Of a DNA stretch of 64,000 nucleotides, positions 54,001 through 64,000 are shown piece after piece. Position 1 is the first letter of the stretch. Every line of letters begins with the position of its first letter. Both the position numbers and the translations under genes were made by a program. The notes below the pieces were generated by a model. That model saw nothing but the letters and a program-made list of their open reading frames with translations. It searched no databases and was not told the DNA's origin. The DNA lies in contig LR746274.1 in the NCBI GenBank assembly GCA_902729315.2, positions 3,871,037-3,935,036 of the forward strand. The letters are read 5' to 3'. The DNA comes from Spirodela intermedia. Lineage: Eukaryota; Streptophyta; Magnoliopsida; Alismatales; Araceae.

Positions 54001-55247
54001 ACAACTTAATGTGGCATTGCTCAAGAACCCGCATTCTGATATTTTAAAAAAAAGAAATCGGAAAACAAACGCTGTTCTTAATTTCCAGTTGAAGATTATG
54101 GGGTTTTTTTTTTCCTACTCTTTATTTTCTCGTATTTTTTCCCTCTCATTAGTTGTTTCTAAGATCTTATTTTTGCCTATGCGAATTGATGCTGGTTCTC
54201 CTCACATTTAACTAAAACTCAGTAAATTAAAAATGGCTGTAATGCAACTTGCATTTTCCGTTTGAAAATCACTGATCTTTTAGTTCACAGAATAGTAGAA
54301 TCTCTCTTCCGGTCCAATCTTTCAACTTGTTACCCATCAAATCAACGTTCATATGAACCGAATCAACTTTCTACCCAGATCGTTGGACTTGCTCGATCAT
54401 GATCAATAAATTCTCCAATTATCAGCATTTTTGATATAGAAAATCAAAACTGTTTAATAATACTGTTCTTTCCACATCCATCTTCTACATTGTATTTTTT
54501 TTTTTTTACCGATGAGAAAGTAGAACATGAGTATGATAATTAATGTATAAAATGTGCCGTAGATCATGGTCTCAACATCCTCCACATTATAATCCCATTT
54601 TACGGGGACCAAAAATTTCTGTTTTTCTTTACAGGTGATAGAGTAGAAAATGGTAACAACTACAAGAATAATAATAAAGGGGATTCTAATCATGTTCTTC
54701 CTCCCTTGCAGCCACGGGGAGGGTGACCACAAAGGTCGACGTGTATGCCTACGGCGTGGTCCTGATGGAGCTCATCACTGGGAGGAAGGCCCTCGACGAG
54801 ACCCTCCCCGACGAGATCACCCACCTCGTCTCCTGGTTCCGCCGGGTCCTCGTTGGCCGGGAAGGCCTCATGAAGGCGGTGGACTCCCGACTCGATCTCA
54901 CCGACGAGGACTCGAAGAGTGTCGCTGCCGTGGCGGAGCTCGCGGGCTACTGCACCGCCAGGGAGGCCCACCAGAGGCCCGATATGGGCCATGCGGTCAA
55001 TGTGCTGGTGCCCCTCATCGGGCAGTGGCGGCCCGCCAGTGCCGATAGCGGCGGTGGTGGTGGAGATGAGGAAGAAGATGCCGCCGCCAGCATTTTCCAC
55101 GGCAGCCTCCCCCAGCGGCTCCGCCGGTGGCAGCAGAATGAGGGCACTTCCTTGTCGGGCTTTGATCTCGGCGTCTCCCAGGGGCCGTTGGACTTCTCCC
55201 ATGGCAGCATCCCCGCCAAGCCGGAGATGTACCCGGATGGAAGGTAG
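51006..55247 (+). CDS. TMK: TMK-type LRR receptor-like protein kinase
   Basis: A plasma-membrane LRR receptor kinase of the transmembrane kinase (TMK) family, known in auxin-related cell-surface signalling and growth. Two exons, 51006-53310 and 54712-55247, give 946 aa. Order: signal peptide 1-28, first LRR cap (C61, GDRWEGVSC) with LRRs to about 320, a non-LRR island, a second cap (KGNNPCNAW at 362-370) with about three LRRs, and a Ser/Gly-rich linker. The single TM helix is at about 496-518. The kinase shows GSGGFGVV at 600-607, K621, HRD 718-720, DFG 738-740 and APE 764-766, an active RD kinase. The split LRR ectodomain and the intron after APEYA are TMK hallmarks. The start at 51006 gives the signal peptide; the frame is open farther upstream but only through CT-repeat leader. 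Arabidopsis TMK1 is about 942 aa. I cannot say which TMK it matches. Confidence 0.95.
53311..54711 (+). other. intron of the TMK gene
   Basis: A 1.4-kb GT-AG intron splits the kinase activation segment between A768 and the next residue (GCTA|GTAAGT to TTGCAG|CCACG). It is AT-rich, with no gene seen inside. Confidence 0.9.
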
Positions 55248-56600
55248 AAGGAAAAGGTGAAGGGAGCTCCCCCCCATCGGCTGCTATTCTTCTGATCAGA
55301 TAGTTCTTGCTGCCGGATTCCTCCGTTTCTCTCTCTTGGAGCGTCCTTCAGAAGAATTCTACAGGTTTCGGTGGGTCTCAAGCTCAGATTTTCAGCCATC
55401 TGCCCCCACTGCCGATGACGTCAATGCTCATTGCGCCGCCGAATGCAGGCAAGCGTAATGTCAGCTCTACTGAAGAAGCCTCTCTCTCTCTCTCTCTAGA
55501 GCCGTCTCTCTTGATTTCTTCTTCTCTCTTGTATGTTTTTGATGTGTTTTCTATTGGATTCGGGCGCTTGTAAAGCGGAGGATTGGTGCTTGGTGATGGC
55601 TAGCGAGGTGGGTCGAATAGGCAGTTACTGTATTATATAGCGTGGATTACCGATCGCCATATCTCTTCTTGTTATTCGAAGGACATTATGATATACGGCC
55701 CTACTCTCTCTCTCTCTCTCTCCCCTCTTCCTTCTTTGGGTTCAACTCGCATCATCTTGGCCGCAGACAGACTCATCCGGGAGAAACCTCTCCCCTCAAC
55801 TCTACCCCTCGAGTCTCATCCGGAGGTAACCTCTGCAGTGCTCGCTCTCTTTCTCTCTCTACCTCTACCTCTCGAGAATCAGCCGAGAGAAGCCTCGACC
55901 GGGATCTCCCTCCCTTTGTCTCTCTGTCTCTCCTCTTTCTCTCTCTACCTCCCGCTCTCTTGGGAAAGAAAGCGATGGGAAGGAAATAACTAAAAGCCAG
56001 GTGGGGCGGCAGCACTTTTTCGCCGCTGGGACCACATGGCCCGGTGGCGGCCCGTTGACGGCGCGCGTGATCGAACGTGGGGGGCGGCGGATGAACTTCC
56101 CCGGCTGTGGTGGCACGTCGTCGCAATCCCGTCAAACTACATCTGGAAATGTATGGAGGACGTGCGCTTGTGAGTCAATATCTCGCCTGATGGACTCCAG
56201 TTGGCTGGGCCTTCTGGGGCCCAGTCATGACAGCTCAGCACGCGATGCGTAGGGGCCCAACACTCTCACATCTGTGTCTACGCCTGGGGCAGTCTGAGTA
56301 ACCTACGAAAGCTGATTAAGAGGGCCTCAGGGGGCCCAATAAAAGGAGAGCCCAGGGAGGTGTGGCTGGGGCCCACTGTACGTCCACTCCTCCTTTCTCT
56401 GTTGGACTCGGTCTGAGTGGGCCCACAGCTGATAAAACAGAATCAGACTGCATGGGCAGCAAGTGGGACAGCTTGGATCGGGCCCCACCAAAGTACCTCT
56501 TTTGTCGCGTTGCATGAGTGAGTGGGAGGGGAGGTGCAGCTGGTTCCTTGCTTGTGAAGCAACCTCGTTGCCCTTTTCACACACATGGAGGCATGCAATG
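55248..56600. other. 3' flank of TMK and gene-free DNA
   Basis: It contains CT tracts at 55483-55498 and 55704-55722 and CT-rich sequence to 55950. A GC-rich stretch follows to about 56150. ORFs on both strands are low-complexity and unsupported. Confidence 0.55.
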
Positions 56601-57010
56601 GCGTAGGGAGGTGGTGGCACGCGTGATGTGGCTAGGCTCATGCATGGGCGTTTGATGATGCCATGTAAACCTCAGCGGTGGTGTTGTTTGTGGGGAGGCA
56701 ATGGTGGCATGGAAAAATATGTGTGACACACATTGAAACATGTGGCAGCACAGCCATGAGCCACGTGGAGCGAAGAGACTTGTGAGCAGCCACAAACGAC
56801 TTAAAGTGGGGCGCACTATTGGGTTAGAACGAGGATCACATACAACCTTAGTAGTGTTGTGTTGTATGGAGAGGCATGTGGTGACATGGACTAATGTGTA
56901 TCACATGTGTTGAGGCACATGGAGGCATGGGCAAATATGTGTGGTGTGCATGGAGGAGGGATATGGTGGCATGGACATGAAATTTGCATGTACAAGAGGT
57001 GTGACGTGAC
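56600..57010. repeat. CATGTG/CATGGA-rich repetitive DNA, resembling 60880-61180
   Basis: Short motifs such as GAGGCATG, GTGGCATGG and CACATGTG recur every few tens of bases. Similar wording appears at about 60880-61180, beyond the gypsy remnant. These may be decayed LTR or flanking parts of one element, later interrupted by the 57.0-58.7 kb block. Confidence 0.5.
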
Positions 57011-57495
57011 TCAGTCGTTGTATGTTAAATCACGCAAATATAAAATTTATAAAACTAGAAAATACGAATTTTCGGATATTTAGAAGTATTTCTAAATAAA
57101 TATATCAATTATAATTCAATAAAAATTCCAAAAATAGCGGTAATTTTCCAGGTCGATCACAGGGATGTAATATAATATCTGGTAATTATTCAGAATTTTT
57201 CTCAATGAGTACGATTTTCTTACGAATTTTATACTAGGAAATAAAAAGGAAATATATTTAAAATTCACGAAAAAAAAGGAAATAAGGGTGCGGACGTCAG
57301 GATGATGTCAGCGCCCGGCGAACGCGAATCAGGCGGAAACACAATTCCGCCCGGCGATTCTTACGTAGGCGATTACAGACGACTCAATTAATCAAATTAA
57401 GATCTGTAAAAGCCGGAAGAATCGTAGTTGAACGAAGTATAGTTTGGTAAATAAAAATCAACAAAGTATCACTAAATGAAGCGTAAATTAAATTG

Positions 57496-57785
57496 AAAGC
57501 AGGAAAACAGAGTTCTGGCGTCGCGACGGCAATGCGTCGGCGATGCACCGGAATCCTGAGCGTTCGGGAGGATCGTCGTGCAGTGTCCACAGCCTCGAAG
57601 GCTCTCCTTAGACAAAGACGACGTGGGAAATCTCTAGATAAAGCAGGAAAACAGAGTTCCGGCGTCGCGACGGCGACGCGTCGGCGATGCACCGGAATCC
57701 TGAGCGTTCGGGAGGGTCGTCGTGCAGTGTCCACGGCCTCGAAGGCTCTCCTTGGACAAAGGCGACGTGGGCAATCTCTAGATCT
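57496..57785. repeat. 144-bp tandem duplication, open on both strands
   Basis: Two copies starting at 57496 and 57640 are about 95 percent identical by eye, with anchors GGCGTCGCGACGGC, CGGCGATGCACCGGAATCCT and CGAAGGCTCTCCTT. The 144-bp period equals 48 codons, so reading frames stay open through both copies on both strands. No known protein domain is visible. Confidence 0.93.
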
Positions 57786-58686
57786 TCTCGCGAAGTCTAG
57801 AGACCAATGAAGTGGGTCGTCGAATCGTCTCCGGCGGCTGTCACCCGGCGGAGCGGAAAAACGGCGACTTTGCGGCTCTCCGGCGGCTGTCACCCGACGG
57901 AGAGGGGCTGGATGAAGGTGAGGCGCGTGTTAGGGAGCTTCATCCTCAGGTCCGCGCAGCAAGAGGAGGCTCTTCATCGCATCTGGTACGCTCTCAGGAG
58001 GTGGCGACTGGTCTCCCGGCGGATCGTCCTCTTCCCGACGACGGCTTGTTCGTCGATCAATTGGAGATGATTTACTCGATGGATTGCGATCCTTTTATCG
58101 CGAATCGTTCAGAAATTTTAATAGCAATGCTCCGCGAATCGCGTTGACGAGATTTTCGCCGATGATCCAGCGATTCCGGTTGCTTAATCCTTCACCGGCG
58201 ATCTGCAGGAAAGTCGCGATAATCAGTTAAAAATATATGAATTTTGACTCTGGGAGGATTCGAACCCGCGGCGGTCGCCCGCGCCTTACAAGGTGGATTT
58301 AGTCCCACATTGGTTGTGCGCGGATTATTCGGGCGAATATATAGTAAAGTTAGCTTTCTAGGCAAAGTCCTCTCGCGTGTACGACCACTCCTTGCCCCAC
58401 AGCCGGCTGACACCGGTGACGTGGAAAGGGAGTGGCGCACACGTGCCCCTATCGATCTAAGCAAGCCGCTCGAGCCCCTGCTCGCGGCTACTCCCCGACT
58501 GCGCTTCCGACCCGCTTGCTGGCCGGCGGATCCCCCCATTTTGCAATATTTTTATGTTTATTTCTTGTTCTTCATTTATCTCAAAACTAAGACTGTAAAA
58601 ATCGTATAAAATCACATAATTACCCAAAAATTCACGTTAATCAACTGAAAACCACTTTTCATGCTTTAACATAAATATAAGTCTAT

Positions 58687-58741
58687 TTATCATGAGTTAA
58701 GGCTAAAACTATATTATTTACTAATTATTAACTCATGATAA
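58687..58741. repeat. 14-bp perfect inverted repeat
   Basis: TTATCATGAGTTAA at 58687-58700 is matched by its exact reverse complement TTAACTCATGATAA at 58728-58741, with a 27-bp AT-rich loop, at the right border of the inserted-looking block. Confidence 0.95.
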
Positions 58742-58889
58742 TGAAGACTTATCAAGGTGGCAAAACATGATATACATGAAATGTGCAAGCCCATGTGTGT
58801 GCATTACATAGGAAAGGCTAACACAATAAGTGGCGACATGGATACATTCACACATGCACATAAGACGATGGACCATCAGGGTAGCAAAA

Positions 58890-59095
58890 TGCCAGATGTG
58901 GGTGAAATGAAGCGCCAAGTGTTGGGGAGGTGAAGTGTTACGTGAAAAGGATAAGTTCAAATTGTCATTAGATTAAACATCATGTACCCATTTGAGTGCT
59001 TGTGCTCTCTCATATATTTTGTATCCTCCATTTGTGCATATTATGTCTCCCTTATGTGAGACTCAACACCATCATGAGGTGAGGTAGCAAATAGT
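58890..59095. repeat. LTR-like segment, partner of 61420-61625
   Basis: GGGAGGTGAAGTGT, AAACATCATGTACCC and TTGTGCTC occur in the same order here (58926, 58975 and 59002) and at 61441, 61471 and 61495. The copies flank a gypsy pol remnant in the same orientation, so they look like decayed LTRs. Confidence 0.65.
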
Positions 59096-59689
59096 TAAAG
59101 AAATATTGATGTAATAAATTGATATCAAAATAATACATTAGAAGTGGGAAAAAAGGGTACTTATGGATAAAAGTTGGCTTGCATGGATAAGCACCTTTTG
59201 ATCATTTCCATATCTATAGAGGTAATTGAGACCTACCTTCTAGTTTTAGAATAATAACTTGAAGATGTGTAGGTGGTGGTTATAGAGGCCATCATCCTCA
59301 TTATTATCTTCATTGACAATATGGCAATAAAGTTGCTTGAGACTTAAGAAGAAGTTCATGTCCAAATAGGCATGGTGACATGACTTTTTGGTAGTGTATA
59401 ACGTTGTTGTTAGGTAAAAGATAGGGTGGGCTAATATTGGTAAAGCACGAGGCTTTAATTATTACCATGTCTATAACAATCAACACAATTATGAAACAGA
59501 TCTATATTGTATTGATAAGAGATTGATGCAACACATGGTTATAGGTGAGATGCAATAGTTATGAAAGAAGCAAAGTGTGCTCTATGCATGTAAACATTGA
59601 TTTTGTGCAACATAAGGATTATTGTATTAACATCTACAAAACTTGCACGGCATAGTGTATGCAAGGCACCTTGGACACTAACATATGCT

Positions 59690-60830
59690 AGTGGTACTGC
59701 TTAGTTACTTATACTAGCTTATGATGGACCACAATGTGTCAAGGTAGTAGACAAGGAGTGTCATTTGTTCTACTAGTAGACAAGGAGCAAGCCAAGGTAG
59801 TGGACATATTAGAGTCATTGTTGATTTCAAGTAGGTCATGAGAGCACATCTTCATAGGCTTTAACACAGGTTTATTGAGGGCAAATGGTCATGATGTAAT
59901 CTTAGTCATTGTCAACTCATTTTTCAAAATATGTTATATGGACAATGACATGGAATAAGTGTTGCATCACTTCATGAGCCAAGTGATCAAGCTCTAGGGG
60001 TTTTATAAGACATCTTAAGTGATCAAGATGCATGGTTCATGATGTGATTCTAGATGACTCTCTTCTTTGAGGTAGACTTGTGGCTCAATTTTTTCACCAA
60101 CTTCTATATGTAGATAGATAGCCAAATGGAGCAAACTAATTGGATGTTGGCAGAATACTTTGTCATTACATTACAACAAATCAATCTTTTAACTATTGCC
60201 TAATTCTCATACAATTTTTACTAGAGTTTGGAGACAAGTTGTTCTTCATCTAGGCTTGTAGAATGGTAATAACCACTTACCTTGTTAGAGCTAACAAAGT
60301 AGAATGTCCAAACATGAAGTAGAGTTGAATGTCAAAGGCCAAAGTCCTTACCCACATAAACTAAGGCCTTACAAGAGTGCCAACTAGAGCAAAGACATTG
60401 ATAAGTGATGACACTTTAATACCTTTTGAGTTGTGATAAAGGTAAGTAGGCTGGGTTATTGAGTCAATTTTTGAAGAAAATTAGTGATCCATTAAGTCTT
60501 CCACATCTAGCTATTGAAGGTGTATATGGTGAAGACATTATGAAGAACTATAAACAATAGGCAAAACCAACAATATGTGCCCAATTTTTTGCCATGGAAG
60601 AAGTAATCTTGATATGGAAAGAAGTGAATTGTGGTAGGCTTTTCCATACAAATTGCTACATTTATTTACTCATCAAATGGTGAGGGAGCTCAAATGAAGT
60701 AGCAACATAGGAGCATGATATCAACTTTTAAAAGTTTGATGACTTAATGAGTTGTTACCTCAAAGAACACTCTCTGATGAGGACATTGAATTTCATAAGG
60801 GGTGAGGATGTGACTAACCCAACACAAAGA
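59690..60830 (+). mobile_element. decayed Ty3/gypsy chromovirus remnant (integrase to chromodomain)
   Basis: The plus strand read across stops and frame breaks gives a zinc-binding linker ending LESLLISSRS (near 59810-59840). The core entry GLLRANGHDVILVIVNSFFK (about 59877-59936) follows, then SDQDAWF (about 60020), QTNWMLAEY (about 60137) and AQFSYNF-like sequence (about 60200). Farther on, a TICAQFFAMEEVI stretch (about 60570) and W..SNEVAT.EHD are followed by FDDLM and ending-like RTLNFIRGEDV (about 60780-60812). This is the integrase, linker and chromodomain order of plant chromoviruses. Many stops make it dead. Gag, protease and RT are not seen. Confidence 0.8.
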
Positions 60831-61419
60831 GGTATAGTTTCAAGTGCAAATCTGCACCATTGATATGAGTGTGATATAATCATCCCATGCACCACAACTT
60901 GACTTGTAGGAGCATGTGTAGAGGTGTGAGATGGCATTGGTAGATGTGTGGTGTGTATTAAGGCATGCAAAGTCATGAGTAGATGTACATGACATGTGCT
61001 AGTACATGGGAATGACAATAGTAGAGTGGTGAGGCTTATGTGGCTCAGCTAATGTGTCGAGTTAAAACAAAGATAGTAGGGAGTGAATATGAATCTTAGT
61101 GCTTTGGTACATGTTCATACAATGTGCAGTGGCATGGCACAGACATAGCACATTGATTTGGACATGTGCATCCTAGAGATAGGCACAATACCAAGTTTAA
61201 AAAAACATAATTTTCCTAACTCAAACATGTGCATCTTAGAGATAGACACACTAATAGCCAAGATTTAGTATCATGACAAAAACACAAAGTTGCCACCATT
61301 GAGGACATCTAGATACAACATTTTCACATAAACATAATGGAAGGTGACCAATATGGAGGTGAAACATCAACCAATAAGTAGGTGAAGGGCCAATAATATA
61401 GATAAGTGGCAAGTGATGG

Positions 61420-61625
61420 GGAGGCAAAGTACCATGTGATGGGAGGTGAAGTGTCAGCCATCAAAAGATGAAACATCATGTACCCTTAAGCTGGTTGTGC
61501 TCACCATATAAAAGTGGTAGAACTCCACTTGGTTGAATAAGTTGGTCATCTCACATCTCGTGTGTCTCCATTTTGTGAAGAGTGTGTGCTCATTGTGTGT
61601 GACACTCTTATGAGACTGAGTGAAG
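61420..61625. repeat. LTR-like segment, partner of 58890-59095
   Basis: It shares three ordered anchors with 58890-59095 and lies downstream of the chromovirus remnant. It contains a possible TATA-like CATATAAAAG (61505) and a GTGTGC-rich tail, as an LTR U3/R region might. Confidence 0.6.
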
Positions 61626-64000
61626 GTGTTGAAATATTAAATATATAGTTTTGATGATGAGAAATATATAAAAACGATGTGAGATTAGTTTATTAATTTA
61701 ACTTAAAATCAAATTATTACTTTCTATATTACTATTGAAATCGTTATCATTTATAGAAAATATCACAATAAGAAATAGAATGATTGCAATACTAAAATCA
61801 AAAACATTTCTTGAAGAAAAATATAGGTTAGAAATCTTACTCTATTCATATATGTACTTATAATATTATCTTTTCAATTTCAAAATATTTAATATTTAAA
61901 AATTAACTAGATTCAGTCCACATATCCTACCACATAGGTTTTTCTATAAATTAAATAATATAATTTTAAAAATAAGGTTAAATACTGTGAATCATTGAAG
62001 TTGTGATTTTATATATTGAGATAATAATTGAAAATAGTTTCTTGATGATTGTATTTCATGTGAAATATTTCAGATTTGTATAAATGTATCGTCATGTTAT
62101 TAAGTATTTTGCTTTAAGTTCTTTTCTCTATAAGAGCTGGAATAGAATAACCCGATTGAAGTGTATAATTTTGATTGTAAAGTCACAATTTTAGTAAGGC
62201 ATGTATTATTATCAATTATATGTTCATGATTAGGATCATTGGCATGTTGGATTTGAATAAATAGGATTTGGACATGAATGTCGAGTCTTGATAGAATTAC
62301 ATATTACTTTCACTTAAGAATATTTGAATCATTAAATGGACACACTATATCATTATCTCAATCATTTTAATTAATATATATTTTTAGATAAAATAGACAT
62401 TATTAGAAGATTATGGAAATCTGAGAAGTTTTTCATATGTGATTTAACTATAAGTACGATACCCCTCCAATGGCTAACTACTTAAGAGATATTATTCTTA
62501 TCTTTTTAAGATACTCAAATAGTTGAGTGAGTAATTCTACAAAAAAAATAGAGAGAAAACATGAGGTCTTTACTAACTTGTCAAACTACATGAAGAGATT
62601 AAGTCCATAAGTATTATTCAATAATTTAATAATCTTTGTTGACTTGTTCAAAGCTACAACACCTTCAATTATCCACTAGTATTTCAATGTAAAGAAAATA
62701 ATATAAATCACATTTCAATCTTAATCATCTTCATGAATATTTATAATAGACTCTAAGTTAATATTATTTTTCAGATAACATCTCACATTGAAATTTTTAT
62801 TTATTTATTATGAGATAAACTTGTGATTAAATTTTTACTTAATCATTGATGGGAGATGAACACACTAATCAGCTCTTCAAAACTCCTATAGCTACGAATC
62901 TAGAAGAAAAATTCTATGATTGATTCTAAGGGAACTAAACTCAACAATGAATGATTGTGGTTGGACAATTTATCTGTGGAACCCAAAAACAAAGACCTTT
63001 TTGGAGAGTGGACATAAAGAGTGTGTTAAACCACTACAAAATTTCCTAATCTTATATGTATTAATCAAAGAAGCTTATAGGGCTTGGGTCCTTAAGAATA
63101 AGATCAAGATTTGGCAAGTGAGTGGACTAAACTTGCAATTTGAATCACATCAATTTGACTTCCCTTTTTTTACCTAAGTTTAGTAACCTTAACCCCAATA
63201 GAAGGTTGAGGAGGATGCACAATACTATCATGAAAATAGATAAGACACAACTACATAACTATTCATGTGACATAGAATTTCCAATGACACAAAGTCATAA
63301 GTACAAACCTAAAATGACCTATTGAAACCTCTCTCATTCTCAAATCTAATGTAGTTGTGTCTTAAATCTAATGAAGTGGGGAAGAATGAAAATTAACCTT
63401 AACTTCATAAGGTATGAACTTTTTCTATCCTCAAAATTACAAGGACTGATTTGGATGAACCATGAACCGACAAGGGTTGCTTGAATTCACAATTAGTCAA
63501 AAATCTCATAAAGAGAATGGAAATTCATAATATTGGCCATCACTTCCCTAAGATTACAACATTTAGACCTTTAAATTGGTCAAAATATGTTTCAACTAAC
63601 CATAAAATCATATCAATTAACGAAAACATAATCAAAGTAAATAAAAAACTTAAAACTTAAAAAATATAACATATTGTCCATGTGTTTTGGGCCTAATTCT
63701 TTGAATCCAGTAGTCAAATTTATTTTGGGCCTTCAAAATTTTGTAGTCTACAATATTATGTTTTCAGGCTACTTGAGTCCCAAATATTCACCCTTTCTTT
63801 TAAAGTGATCTTCTATATCAATTTCTCTTCCTTGAGAAATACTCACCTCAAGTCTTCATCAATTTTGATATAATGATTATGGGCATTGGCAAAATTGAGA
63901 TTAATAGTCTTTGACTTGAACTTTATTTAAACTCTAAAAAATATGCACCTTTGCAAATATTTAACGAGTTAATTTTTTTTTCTTGTTTTTGATTAACTAT
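61626..64000. other. AT-rich gene-free DNA
   Basis: Uniformly AT-rich sequence with short ORFs only. A stretch at about 62920-63180 reads as an 85-aa ORF with no recognisable domain. It may be old transposon sequence, but I cannot identify a family. Confidence 0.5.

Larger units (their letters stand above)
57018..58745. mobile_element. possible inserted non-coding element (GC-rich core, AT-rich ends)
   Basis: A block with AT-rich ends and an unusually GC-rich core (57280-58540) interrupts the CATGTG-type repetitive DNA on both sides. It contains a 144-bp tandem duplication (57496-57785), a duplicated CTCCGGCGGCTGTCACCC (near 57826 and 57878), a GGATTCGAACCC motif at 58257 and the common plant-repeat phrase TTTAGTCCCACATTGG at 58297. 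It could be a solo LTR or a non-autonomous LTR element. No terminal repeats or target duplication are confirmed. Confidence 0.45.

Noticed and set aside
57384-57893. A 169-codon minus-strand ORF with two 48-residue repeats
   Set aside because: The repeats come from a tandem DNA duplication with a period divisible by three, and the opposite strand is open as well. There is no evidence for a protein.
58255-58320. A tRNA gene
   Set aside because: Only a B-box/T-arm and a vague anticodon-like arm are visible on the minus strand. A-box, acceptor stem and T-stem pairing are poor.

Overview
The window is nuclear DNA of a flowering plant. It holds eight spliced or intact protein genes of well-known plant families, long (CT)n/(GA)n tracts, plant-style GT-AG introns and blocks of decayed Ty3/gypsy retrotransposons. 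The strongly GC-rich coding exons (receptor kinase, PPR, bHLH) would fit a monocot or an early-diverging angiosperm lineage. That placement is inference and I would not name a species.

Layout. (1) 1-4505, minus: the 5' nine coding exons of a SECRET AGENT-type O-GlcNAc transferase, cut by the left edge. (2) 6855-8416, minus: a seven-exon subgroup XII-like bHLH transcription factor, with one base too many in exon 5. (3) 12198-16976, plus: an eight-exon MFSD5/MOT2-like molybdate-anion transporter. (4) 18148-24500, plus: a complete twelve-exon COPII coat gene, SEC23. (5) 24501-26912: intergenic DNA with microsatellites and a 98-bp minisatellite. (6) 26913-28595, minus: an intronless P-type PPR protein. 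(7) 28600-34110: an inverted repeat, remnants of two gypsy elements, a cluster of TGACTCA palindromes and a tandem array. The array overlaps the 3' end of the next gene. (8) 34110-40863, minus: a four-exon plant-specific C2HC zinc-finger protein of about 1152 aa. (9) 43388-48013, plus: a seven-exon TIC22-family chloroplast import protein with a GC-AG intron. (10) 51006-55247, plus: a two-exon TMK-type LRR receptor kinase. (11) 55250-64000: gene-free sequence made of another gypsy remnant with LTR-like flanks, a GC-rich insertion-like block and AT-rich DNA.

The genes are ordinary housekeeping and signalling genes, not an operon or pathway: nuclear/cytosolic O-GlcNAcylation, transcription, ER-to-Golgi transport, anion transport, organelle RNA processing, chloroplast protein import and hormone/cell-wall signalling. 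SEC23, bHLH, TIC22 and TMK families lie near one another. From memory Arabidopsis has similar neighbourhoods, so this looks like conserved microsynteny. I found no clearly new biological system. The points most worth following are the bHLH one-base frame break, the GC donor in TIC22, the 3'-end tandem array shared with a site 5 kb away across a retrotransposon graveyard, and the perfect 34-bp inverted repeat beside the PPR gene.

Exon borders were placed by eye from splice consensus, reading-frame continuity and family conservation. Transcription starts and UTR ends are not determined.
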